From: Euphorbia lathyris
Taxonomy: Eukaryota; Streptophyta; Magnoliopsida; Malpighiales; Euphorbiaceae
Assembly: GCF_963576675.1 (NCBI RefSeq)
Contig: NC_088915.1
Coordinates: 35,121,501-35,185,500, forward strand
Length of the DNA stretch: 64,000 nt
Reading direction: 5' to 3'
Position numbers and translations under genes: made by a program. This document shows, in pieces, positions 47,776 to 57,965 of the stretch. Position 1 is the stretch's first letter; every line of letters begins with the position of its first letter. The notes under the pieces are model-generated. The model was not told the origin of the DNA, did no database searches, and saw only the letters and a program-made list of their open reading frames with translations.

Positions 47776-49105
47776 TGTTGGTCCCGTGTAACGTGACAAG
47801 ATTAGTTCCAAGGGGGGGGATAGGAACTATTCAAAAAAATTATCCGTTAAGGCTGACTTCTTTTCTTTAAGAAAAGGTTTACACAGCAGTGCTGAGTAGT
47901 TTAAGACACAAGCTTAGTAAACTGGTGACTAAGACTGTTACTTTTCTTGAGTCAGGAGATAGCACTAAAGTCTATTCCTGAAATCAGCTTCTCAGTGCAC
48001 TCAACTCAGCGTGAGTTCGTTACTTGGTCAGTTTTATAGCAAGCAATATATAAAGGAGTTAAGGGTTAGAAATATGTTACTCAGCAGACATATCCTGGTT
48101 CGGCCTCTCCGCCTACGTCCAGTCCCCAGAACTCGTTCCGAGCTTTTTGAATCCTCTACTGAGCTCTTTAAAGGTAGAGCACGAAACCTTTTACAACAGA
48201 AGCTGAGTATACAAGAGTACCTTCCTCTATTCCTCTACTCACTCCTATTACTACCGCTAAGTACTATAACCGAGTACTCAGCTTCTCCTTTCTATACTTC
48301 TAGAAATGATAAGTGTTTGTCCTAAACAACAATTGCTAAGGCACTTTAGATGAATAAAATCACTCTAGACTTTTACACAAGATTGGAATTGGTGTAAGAT
48401 TTGCTTTGCTTTTCTCACAGAACTTCAAGTATCAATTTGGCCAGCGTTTCGACTTAATTGAAGATCTGCATCGAATGAAGCATTTGAAAGGCCTATTTAT
48501 AGTGACACTTCAAGCACCGATGATTTCGAATTTCGAAATAACCGTTGGAGGCAAACGGCTTCATGTCGCTTTCACTCAGTACGTGCTCAACATCCTCGGC
48601 CAATCATATTCTTGTATCTTCTGTCCTCGCCAGTGCTCAGCAGCTTTTCGTCAGATGAAACAGAATGTTCCCACATTTATGGCAAAGTCTTCCAGACAGC
48701 TTCCTGCGCCTTCTGAGCTTTACCAAAAGTAGAAATACTTTGTGTTGAAGTTTGTTCTGTTTTGCCACTGACCTGACTACCTTGTCGCTCAACTCAGCAG
48801 CTTCGTCTTGAAGCCATTTAGCTAAAGGCTTCTCGATCCTTCTTCATGCTGGGCTGGCGTTTTACTTAGAATGACTGCGTTTTGTCTTCATGGGCCGTGA
48901 GGTCTTGATCTGTTGACTTGGGCTTGACTTCCACTTATGGGCCTTTAGGCTTTTTATCTTAATGTCTTATAAATCAAATAACTCAACATTGAACAAACAC
49001 ATTAGTATGAATAAATCAAAGCATTTAAATTTAATGTGTTGGAATATTTTTATCATACATAAATACTTTTCTCAAATCAAAATCATGTGGAAAGGTGTTT
49101 CAATA
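47776..49105 (-). mobile_element. Solo LTR (1.3 kb) inside the gypsy gag
   Basis: On the minus strand it starts TATTGAAACACC and ends ...GGGACCAACA (TA...CA ends), flanked by exact TAAAG (47771-47775 and 49106-49110). A CTATAAATAGGCC promoter box on the minus strand (about 48,490-48,502) supports an LTR. The plus-strand end contains GATTAGTTCCAAGGGGGG. No protein motif is present. The assignment rests on the 5-bp duplication, the TATA box and the break in the gag reading. Confidence 0.58.
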
Positions 49106-49139
49106 TAAAGTACTCTTGAGAGATATTATTCCTAATCCA

Positions 49140-49483
49140 ATGACTATGATCTGTGGGCCGACTAGTGGGTCAAGCGATGGAATTTTGGTTCTTTGCCAAT
49201 CTGACGGCTTCTTCAACTGTAACCAATTTGTCTTGTAGTTCAGACAATGTAGCAACTTGCTTGTTCATGGCCTAATGGATGGTACTCACGATTAATGAAG
49301 TTTCTTGGTAATGCGATTTATGAATTCTTTATCTATAGGCTCTAGGGAACCCAAGGTTGTGCCTATACATCGGTCGATCTCCAGTATGATCTGAAAAAAG
49401 GTTAAGGTGTTGTTATTAGTTTCGCGGAATGTGCCGAGTTGATATGAAGATGTAGGGTTTGAATTATTTTCTGGTTGAACCAT
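49140..49483 (-). pseudogene. Ty3/gypsy gag N-terminal part
   Basis: ATG at 49483 follows the LTR/leader on the minus strand and opens MVQPENNSNPTSSYQLGTF, with a further recognisable leader-to-gag layout. It is the N-terminal portion of the gag continued at 45,960-47,330. Confidence 0.5.
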
Positions 49484-49499
49484 GGTCCCTTTTAGTTTG

Positions 49500-49990
49500 A
49501 TCTATGCAAGAGGATTTGTAAGGCAGTACATCGATGACTAAGATGATCTTTATAGTGCCTAAGATAAGATATAAAGATGGTCAATATGAGACTGTTGATA
49601 AACAACCCTACTTTGATGCCTAAGTCAGCAGAGTACAGATGGAGTATTGAACAATTAAGTGTAATTGTAGAGAATGTGTATGTACCCTAATTGTGAGATT
49701 TCTAGGCATATTTATAAGGTGTTCATGTCCTTAGATTCCTTGGAAGATAGCTAAACGTAAATTAGGTAAGTTGTATGATATCTGTTTTGGATTACCTTGA
49801 TTTTAAGTGAATGTGATAGGATATAGTCCGAGTTGGACTCGCAAATTCTCATATTGGTCCACATGTCAAAGGAAAAACGATATTCCTATTTAGTTAGATC
49901 TGATGAATTTCCATTTCTCCGGACGTTTCTAGTTGTCTAGGATCGAGACGCGTATACTGATATTAATTCACATGTTATATTAAAAAAAAT
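49500..49990 (-). mobile_element. Ty3/gypsy LTR and leader, minus strand
   Basis: Read on the minus strand, a TTATAAATATGCC box (about 49,705-49,717) is followed by CTGCTGACTTAGGCATCAAAG, the same arrangement as at 1440-1530 on the plus strand. The outer LTR boundary is not defined. Confidence 0.5.
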
Positions 49991-50094
49991 TTATCAAGAT
50001 TTATAATTTTTTTTAATTCTAGTTTAAAAATATGAAATAATTACTCTATATAATTCGAATATTAAATATGGGTTATCAGGTTATCTCTTATAGC

Positions 50095-50477
50095 GTAGAA
50101 TATTGTTGAGTTGTTGCAGCGAAAGAATCAACCTGTGATCTCGTATTACCGGTCACACCTCCTACGTCATTGTTAATCGGATGGAGTTGCGATGATTCCA
50201 CAAACTACGAACGAAATTTGTGAGAGAAAGTGTGTGAGTGAGTGAGGGGAGAGGTGCATCCGTCAAATGGATTATGATTTGCCTCATGCTTTATTTATAT
50301 AGAAGAATAAAGACTAATCATAATTATAGCGAGACACAGTAAACCTTTATCAATTATAATTCTAACTCTTAGTAATTAGATAAGATTCTATATAACTAAG
50401 ATTTCTATTTATTTTAATAACTTATTAGATAATAAATTTATATTTATCCACTCAATCTAATTTAGCTAGGGATAACA
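50095..50477 (-). mobile_element. Probable solo LTR, minus strand
   Basis: On the minus strand it opens TGTTATCCCTAGC, contains a TATATAAATAAAGC box and a CT-rich tract (AGTGAGTGAGGGGAGAG on plus), and ends ...CTCAACA. The layout parallels the LTR at 27809-28190. No target duplication was found. Confidence 0.4.
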
Positions 50478-50561
50478 CGTCTTAAAGATATTATACTAAA
50501 TAATAATAAAAATAAATTAACAAATTTAAGAGAATAAATAATATGTTTTTTTATTTATAAT

Positions 50562-50565
<4 letters not shown>

Positions 50566-50596
<31 letters not shown>
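50566..50596. repeat. (TA)n microsatellite
   Basis: About fifteen TA units without interruption. Confidence 0.9.
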
Positions 50597-50600
<4 letters not shown>

Positions 50601-50653
50601 TATAAAAATATGAGTACATGTGTAATACATAACTGTTACTAAAAATATTTTAA

Positions 50654-52479
50654 TTTTTTTTGAAGAGAAAAGTCTTAATATTAAGCAGGTAGCAAATCGT
50701 TAGCGATTACAGACTCTAACCAACTAGGAACCTCAAATGAAATAAAAGGACTAGCATTGGAATGGGCACCCCTAGCTAAACTGTGAGCAACACCATTCAC
50801 TAATCTAGGACAAAACTTTACATCACATTTTGTGATGTGAGTAATTATCTCGCTACTCTCTTGAATAATACATCCTAACTCTGACAAATCCGGCACCTGA
50901 GAGTGCAGTTTATCAACAATTGCTTTAGCGTCCATTTCGAAGATAACATGAGATAGCTGCAGTGATAATACCCATCCAATGCTGCTCTTCAAAGCCAAAG
51001 CCTATGCTAAAGCGGGAGCTGGCAGCCCCTGCTTTGTCTCGCTATATACTGCAAACACCGATCCATCTTCTCGTCGTAGGACATCACACCATCCGTACAT
51101 TCCAGCTGCAGCAAATAAAGAGGCGTCGAGGTTGCACTTGATAAAGCCTGATGTTGGCCTTTGCCATCCTACCGCAGTTACAACATGCCTGGGTGGAGAG
51201 TTTGCAGCTGCATTTTGATTCAACTTCCAGCTATTATAAAATGCCATGCTATGTTGGACAGCAAGTTCTGGCGGCATCAGTCGTCCCTTCCAGACCCGAT
51301 CATTACGCTGGCCCAAAATAGCCTAGAGTAGGACCGCGATTCTTCCGACAATGTCCATTGGCATCCGAACACAACTATCCAGCACCAATTCTTTAAAATC
51401 CATCGCATTCCCCCTCAACTTGCATAGCCCTGCGCTTGCCCAGCAGCTGGTAGCATACACACACTCCAGCAATAGATGTCGCGGGTCCTCAACTACACCT
51501 TCACAAATCGGACAATAATCAGGGACATTAACTCTTCTTGATAGTAACTTGGTCCGCACCGGTAGGCATGAAGTGCAGAGTTTCCAAAGAAAATATTTTA
51601 TCTTCGGGGGGATGAATAAGTTCCACAACTTTCTCCACCCGTCATGGGTGTGTCGATTAAGATCAAACCTCTCCAACACCCTGTACCCTTATTTTGATGA
51701 ATACCTCCCGTCCCTTGAAAAATGCCATATCCGTCGATCTTCTCTATTCCTAGACAATAAAACCATTTGCCGAACAGTACCTGCATCTTCCCTGTTAAGC
51801 ATCACCTCCACCTTATTCCAGTCCCATCTCACCTCCCCATTCACCATTATATCAGCAACTTTTATATTCTCATCTCCCCCTTCCCCCAAATGCCTAGCAG
51901 TAAAGACCGAATCCCTCACTAGCCACGGGTCTCTCCATTCCCTATCCTCCATCGCACACCTTTCTCCAAAACTTCAATCGAACTCCATATGCTCTTCCAC
52001 ACATAACTTGGATTATTACCCAGTTTTGAGGTAAGAAAATCAGTATTCGGAAAAGATTTTCCTTTGAAAAGCTTACTGACCAACGTATGAGGACGATGTA
52101 TGAAGTTCCAACCTTGTTTCCCCAAAAGAGCGAGGCTAAACTGTCTCAGATCCCTGAAACCCAGCTCGCCTTGCTCTTTCTTCAGACACAGTCTTGCCCA
52201 ATCGAACCAGTGAATGCTAGCTCTCCTGTCACTCTTCGTACCCCCACTAGAAGGAATTCATCATTCGCTGAAGCTCATCACACAAACCCTTGGGCAACAA
52301 AAATACAATCATGCAAAAGGTTGGGAGCGCTTGTGCCACAGCTTTAATAAGTATATCTTTGTCAGCCGTGGACATGAACTTGGTGCCCCAACCATTGAAC
52401 CGTTTCCTCAGACGATCCTTCAAAAACCCAAAGATAGAGGCTTTAGATCTTCCAATCAGCGATGGTAACCCAAGATACC
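50654..52479 (-). pseudogene. LINE 3' half (post-RT region, zf-RVT, RNase H)
   Basis: Minus-strand L1-type LINE ending in a short poly-A (poly-T at 50654-50661). Frames show LALLGKQGWNFIHRPHTLVS and YVWKSIWSSIEVLEKGVRWR, then the zf-RVT domain (KLWNLFIPPKIKYFLWKL...CPICEG...RHLLLEC), then RNase H (GFIKCNLDASLF, ALKSSIGWVL, VIFEMDAKAIVDKL, VNGVAHSLARGA). Several frameshifts lie between 51,700 and 52,100, and a stop within RNase H. The upstream RT is at 61599-63005, separated by the Athila-type insertion. Confidence 0.9.
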
Positions 52480-52689
52480 TGACGCGGCCTCGCGTGAATG
52501 AGGCCGATCTTAGGGATAAGTGTACCCCGTCGTTATCAAGTAATAAAATTCTGGAAAAGTCCAGGTATCGTCCACAGGATTTATTTCTGCAAGTATCGAG
52601 CTACTTGGTTTCAGGTGTTATCTAGGCTTAGGGGGTTTTGAGTTTGTTTTTCTTAAGTTAATCTACTCCTAGGTTGAATTATAATATTC

Positions 52690-52773
52690 CTAGCTAAGTT
52701 ATCTAATTCTAACTAAGTTATTCTACGCCTAATTAAGTTACTCTACCCCTAATTAAGTTAAACTACTCCTAAG
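52690..52773. repeat. 20-bp tandem subrepeats in the 3' LTR
   Basis: Four degenerate copies, of which CTAACTAAGTTATTCTACGC, CTAATTAAGTTACTCTACCC and CTAATTAAGTTAAACTACTC have an exact 20-bp period. The same block is in the other LTR at 60085-60168. Confidence 0.85.
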
Positions 52774-53556
52774 TGATCTTTTACCAATGCAATTATCCGA
52801 AGGAACATGAAGGGATACGATGATAATGAAAATAGATTGTTTAAGCAATTGAATTAAAATCTAAGTCGCTTGTGTCCGAGGTGATTAACCCTACCTATCC
52901 TCTTGAGGTCCCTAGTTCGTGATTTCCTTGTAAGGCCGAAACTAGCTCTAAGGCTCAGCAATTTGGGCTTAATCTTTTATAGGGTCGTCAATCCTATAGG
53001 CACTGATTAGGTCAGATTCAGCTCGCAATATGTGCCAACTTAATTTTGGGATTATCGAATGAGTTAAACCAATCAGACAAAGTGTAAGACAAAGATTAAA
53101 GCATTAAAACAATTGAATGAACAAAAACTATAATATATATCAAAGATGAAAGTATTGTCATGAAGATACAATGAGCCTAGGATTCATAACATGGATCAGA
53201 GGCTAGACAGAATATAAAAGAAGAAAAATCCCTTTCAGGGAACCTGTCTACCAATGCAGGCGTCTTCCTAGGACTTAAGGATGGAGCTTGAGCAATCCTC
53301 GGTGAGCGGATCTTCAGAGGTGTCTTCAATGGAGGTTTGAAGGATATGGAGGAGGTGGAGAGGTTTTCTCAAGATGAAAAGCTAAGAAAATTACAAAAGA
53401 TAAAAGATGCTAATTTACATTGGAAAAATCCTATTTATAGGCGTGGCTCGGGCCCTTTTGATGACCTATTTCGTGTCCTTATGCAGGTAGGAATTCGTGG
53501 GGCCGATCGTGGAGTCGTGGGGGCAGAATTGGTCTTTTTGACCAATTCCCGCAGGT

Positions 53557-53839
53557 CTGCTCGCCGAGCAGGGCGAGCTGCTCGGCGAGCAGGCACTGCT
53601 CATCGCGAGAAGGCTCCCTGCTCGCCCGAGCAGGCCTCTGAGGGCCTGCTCGATGAGCGGGCGTGGCCTGCTCGCCCGAGCAGGCCCCTGAGGCCCTACT
53701 CGGCGAGCAGGCACAGCCTGCTCGGCGAGCTGGCCTACGAAGGCCAGCTCGCCGTGAGCTGGCCACGCCAGCTCGCCCGAGCAGGCCCCTGAGGGCCTGC
53801 TCGGCGAGCTGGCCTAAAACAGGCCAGTTCGTCGAGCAG
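53557..53839. repeat. GC-rich quasi-palindrome array in the 3' LTR
   Basis: 283 bp built from alternating CTGCTCG / CGAGCAG and GAGCTGGCC / GGCCAGCTC arms, with spacers such as GGCCCCTGAGGGCC. The region could form many short hairpins. It is 43 bp longer than the copy in the other LTR. Confidence 0.9.
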
Positions 53840-54241
53840 TCTTGCCCGATACGCCCCCGGGCGGTCGCCGAATGCCAAAAGATGTGTTTTTCGCCCGAAC
53901 TTATCCCTGCGCATGCACAAAAACTCCAGATAACATTAGTCCAAAGGCTAAATTGACCCGCCAATCGCTTATTTTGAGCAAACGCTTCGTTTGGTGCGAC
54001 TTTTGACGGATCAATTAGCTTCAAAAGATAACGGAATTACAATATGCATGCCATTTTGGCCGTATTTGCCTAAATTGATCATAAAACGGGCCTAAACAAC
54101 GAAAAGTAAATAAAACATTTCCAATTCCTAACTAACTCACACAAAAGCATTTAAATGCGAGAATTGGTCGCTTATTAAGTAAATAACGCTAAAACCCGTC
54201 CTAAAATCGTACCCAAAGATAGGAGTTTTTGACCCCTATCA

Positions 54242-54275
54242 AACCTCCTCGCACTTAAAACTTTACTTGTCCCCA
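54242..54275 (-). other. Polypurine tract and conserved 3' motif
   Basis: On the minus strand CTTGGGGACAAGTAAAG is followed by AAGTGCGAGGAGGTT directly before the 3' LTR (TGATAGGGG). TTGGGGACAAG upstream of the purine tract is characteristic of Athila-lineage elements. Confidence 0.7.
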
Positions 54276-55777
54276 AGTAAACTAAAAAACTAAACCCGCA
54301 ATCATAAGCAAGCTAGAAAACCTCCCGGTTTGACTAGGTGCTTGACACAATTTCGAGCATCTGTAATTACATGCATTCGGAAATACAAAGTAGAGACACG
54401 ATATCCAAAAGCCGCATTTCAATTATCATAGGTCATATGTTTTAAGAAAAAGGACACATGTTCAATTAAACGAGCTTGAGGGGATCGCTAAGTAAAACAC
54501 CTCACCATAGGTAGTTCACTCATTTCACACAATTTTGGTGGCTAAAGTGTTTACTCTCGGCTTATGTTCTTGCTTAGGATTACGTTGATTTTTCACGTTC
54601 ATCCGAGTTCCTCTACTATGTTATATGACTCCGATGATATCAAAAACAGCCTCGAATTGGGGTTGTAATGTGGTTAGAGGGTTAAAGGTACAACAAGGGT
54701 TAATAGTTCTAGCGCTAGAAAAACAAAGTTAAAATGGATTTAGCGAGTATGAAGTGACTGAGCTTTTTATTTATTTTTTTTTTCTTGAGACGTTTTGATT
54801 TTAAGAACTGGGGAATGAAGTTCTCCCCTTTTTGTTCGTCTCTTCTCTTTTCTTTTCTTTCTTTTTTCTGTTTTTCTCTTTTTTTTTATTGGGATAGTGA
54901 TGCTCATTCACTTCTTAGCCTTTTGGCTTGCTACTATGATGCCATAAACAAAGATAAAGCGCTGGAAACAACAAAGGCTCGATGTGAGCTTTGCAAAAAC
55001 TTAGGGTTAAGTAGCAAACCAAATGATGGTTTGCAAAAAATTGGGTTAGAACGAAAGAAAAATCTATAAACTACAAAAAATATAGGCTCAAAGGGGCTTC
55101 CTAGAGTGGTTGAAAAAGAGAAAATAAGGTAAAGAAAAGGGTTAATTCTAATGAGGCTGATTCATCGTTTATCATCTCAAATCATTGCATGTAGGTCCAA
55201 CACAGTATTGGGTGCAAAATATGTAATCTTTCCACAAGTCAAAGCATTCACACAAAAATGTCAAGAAAAAGAGCTTTTTGATGTTCGCTCTTAGGCTCAA
55301 ATTCAACTCACAATTCTTTGGGTTTCAATTTTGTGTTTACTAGTTCTCCCCAAACTCAAGTTTAACATCACATGCCTTCAATTCTTAAGTTATCTACCTA
55401 AGTAATGATTTTAGCATTTCTTCAAAAGTAGGGTCTAAATGCAAGCTTTAGCTCATGCTTTTACAGATACAAGGATTGTGTCCTACACCTAAACTAGTTG
55501 TCATGCAATCTTAGATTCGGTTCTCAGCTCTCAAGGACAAATAACGAAGTTTAGATTCGAAGGAGGTTCACGGTTTTAGGTCCTAAACATGCAAAACATA
55601 AATAAAACCCGAAAAACGCAAAACTAAACTAGACACGACGCAACAAAAATTAAAAATTATACAATTTTTGTAAGTTTGTCTACCCCTCCTCCTCACACTA
55701 AAAATATGCAATAAGTTTCAACATTGCATCACAAACCATAAAGAACAAGTGTAAAAAGTTAGGGTGGAGAAGACAAC
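54276..55777 (-). other. Non-coding 3' region of the Athila-type element
   Basis: About 1.5 kb between the second ORF and the polypurine tract, without a credible frame. It contains T-rich (CTTTT)n-like runs near 54,840-54,890. Confidence 0.6.
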
Positions 55778-57001
55778 TTACTGATCGGCCGGGGGAGGTG
55801 GCCACTGCATGTTGTAGCGCTCACAGTAGTCTGCCGCTACATATTCAAGGCCCGTGAGCCTCCGGTCCATGTTTTGTTCGAAGGTAGTGAACCGTTGGTC
55901 CATTTGTTGAACAGTATTGAAGGTCCGAAGGTTAAGGTCTCTCATTTCTGCCATCATGGTGTTAATGGCGTGGAATTGGGCCTCCGTCTCCGGCCCTTGG
56001 TGTTCCGTTTGGTCATCTGCTGCTGCAGCTTCTTCTTCCTCAGGTTCGTCATGCTCTCCCTCTCTTAGTCGTGGTAGGTTTCTTGCCCGTTTTCTTGCCC
56101 TCCCACTTGAGCTTGCTCCTCCAGATGAGTTCCTGTTCAAAACTGAATGGAAAGTAGATTTTCCCAGAAATGTGGAGTTAAGCAAGGTGGGGTGGAAACC
56201 ATCTTCCTGAATGTCCAAATCTTTGAATTGGCTATCAAGGAAGTTGGTAACCAAATGTCCAAGGCCAATGGACCCGCGTTTTCTACTTGTTTGGCTTGAA
56301 AAGCCTTCAAAGATGGCTTTGATACTATTAACGGGTTTATGGTTGGCCACACACCACAGTATGAGCAATTTTGTCTTTGATATCTTATTGCTCTCATTTT
56401 TGCCTAACAAGTTGTGAGCCACGAACTTGTGTACAAGGTTTAGCATTGGGTCTAAGAGGTGGATTGGGCTAGCAGTGCGGGAGTGAAATTCTGATAAGCC
56501 TGTTAATTGTTCCCAAGCTTTATCTTTTGTCATGGGTTCCTCAAAACCCGAGACTGCCTCTGGATGGTTATAGACTCCCATCAAGGCTGCTAACGCAGTG
56601 TCACTGAGACGATAGGGTACACCGTTCAGTCTGAAAGAATGCTTACCACACCCCATAGGCAACTCCTTTTTCAAGGTGGTCAGAAATTCTATAGTGAAAT
56701 TGTAATACACTAGGGTCCTTTTTGTGGCCAGTCTATGCCAACCGTTGAATTTTAGGATTTCATTGAAATCCTTTTCCAGACCTATAGATGCTAGATATTT
56801 CTGGTCAACAATGATTAGAGTGGCAAGTTCTTGCCTAGAAAACCAATGATACAATAGCCCCTCTCTCTCATCGACTAGCCCAAAAGGTGGGTTATACTTA
56901 GCTTGCAGAGCGTCACTGAATTCGATGTCAGAGTCGGCTTCATTGTCAACTGTGATCTTGGCCTTGCCTTTCCTTCCCATAGTGCCTGAGAGATAGACCA
57001 A
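55778..57001 (-). CDS. ATHILA ORF-1-like protein (407 aa), intact
   Basis: An uninterrupted frame, MVYLSGTMGRKGKAKITVD..., with an alternative start at M8 (56980). The middle contains FNEILKFNGWHRLATKRTL, VYYNFTIEFLTTLKKEL, HSFRLNGVPYRLSDTAL, AALMGVY and LLDPMLNLVHKFVAHNL. This is the pattern of the ATHILA ORF-1 / plant retrotransposon ORF family (tlEFLsTL followed by sFrl.g..y.lt...la.l.G). A basic GRARKRARNLPRLREG stretch (possible nuclear signal) is followed by an acidic EPEEEEAAAADD segment and a coiled-coil-like C-terminus (MMAEMRDLNLRTFNTVQQM). Its function is unknown; it lies where an env-like gene sits in full Athila elements. No transmembrane segment is evident. Confidence 0.75.
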   Translation of the reverse strand: MVYLSGTMGRKGKAKITVDNEADSDIEFSDALQAKYNPPFGLVDEREGLLYHWFSRQELATLIIVDQKYLASIGLEKDFNEILKFNGWHRLATKRTLVYYNFTIEFLTTLKKELPMGCGKHSFRLNGVPYRLSDTALAALMGVYNHPEAVSGFEEPMTKDKAWEQLTGLSEFHSRTASPIHLLDPMLNLVHKFVAHNLLGKNESNKISKTKLLILWCVANHKPVNSIKAIFEGFSSQTSRKRGSIGLGHLVTNFLDSQFKDLDIQEDGFHPTLLNSTFLGKSTFHSVLNRNSSGGASSSGRARKRARNLPRLREGEHDEPEEEEAAAADDQTEHQGPETEAQFHAINTMMAEMRDLNLRTFNTVQQMDQRFTTFEQNMDRRLTGLEYVAADYCERYNMQWPPPPADQ

Positions 57002-57965
57002 ACGGACTAGTTAGAATTTCTTCATAAACATAAACCTCCAAATAACCAATAAATAGGTAAAGCCATAGTTTAGAAACTTAGAGACCAAAACCATAAGCTT
57101 TCAGTCCCTAAGTAATTTACCCGTAATTCTTAAATTCGTGCAAAATTAGAGATGCCCAGTGACTAAAATGTGTTAAGAATGTGATATAGAATTCTATTGG
57201 CAAGTTGTCAACTATAAACTGAATAGTTGAACTTTGAGCTAAAATGGAGATTTTACCCAAATTGAGCAATTTCTCCAAATATTCACAAATCAAGAACAAA
57301 AATCATACTCAAACCACATATTGATCATAATGTAACTATATATTGCAAGAATATTAAGAATTAAAAGCAAGTAAAAGGTTATTTGAGAAAAAAGATAAAA
57401 AACCCAAAACTTAGGTTTTGTCCCAAATCTCAAAAATTAACACCCTAAACTAAAATCTAAACCTAGAAACATGTTAGAAATCAAAAATAGGTAAGAATAC
57501 ATACCTTAGTTGTTGAATTCGGGTTAGTATGGAGGATTTGGGGTTTAGGTTTTGTGAAAAAGAAAAAGAGGGAAGGAAAGAAAAAAGAAAGAAAGAAAGA
57601 AAGAAGAAGGTAAGGAAGGGGATGATGAGTCATCCCCTATCCTTATCTTTATTCTATTTTATTTTATTTTTTATTATTTTTTTTTAATTCGGGATTAAAA
57701 TCTCGAACAGCTGTGTCGCCCGAGCAGCTGGCTCGGCCGACCAGCTTGGCGAGCAGGGCATCAGTGCCCTGCTCGCCCGAGCTGGGGCGTTTTTTTTTTT
57801 TTAATTTAGAGAGAGTATGGGGTGCAAAGCTTGACAATATAATAAAAATACGAATTAAAAACTAACAATCAAATTTAACCAAAACAAAAAGAAAGGAAAA
57901 AAATGCAGAAATAATTGTTCAAGCTTTGAATTTAAACCGAGGAGAACTCGATTTCTCCCCCTTAC
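57002..57965 (-). other. Spacer where pol would be expected
   Basis: 964 bp of AT-rich sequence between gag and the second ORF, with no polymerase motif. At 57709-57788 it holds another short block of the CTGCTCG/CGAGCAG motif, and at about 57,585-57,604 a (GAAA)n run. Confidence 0.6.

Larger units (their letters stand above)
52480..54241 (-). repeat. Athila-type 3' LTR
   Basis: 1,762 bp. On plus it starts TGACGCGGCCTCGCGTG and ends TTTTTGACCCCTATCA. It carries a 20-bp subrepeat block and the GC-rich quasi-palindrome array. Confidence 0.92.

Noticed and set aside
53337..53956. Arg/Ala/Pro-rich open frames on both strands over the GC-rich LTR array
   Set aside because: They are by-products of the CTGCTCG/CGAGCAG repeats, differ between the two LTRs, and have no family resemblance.
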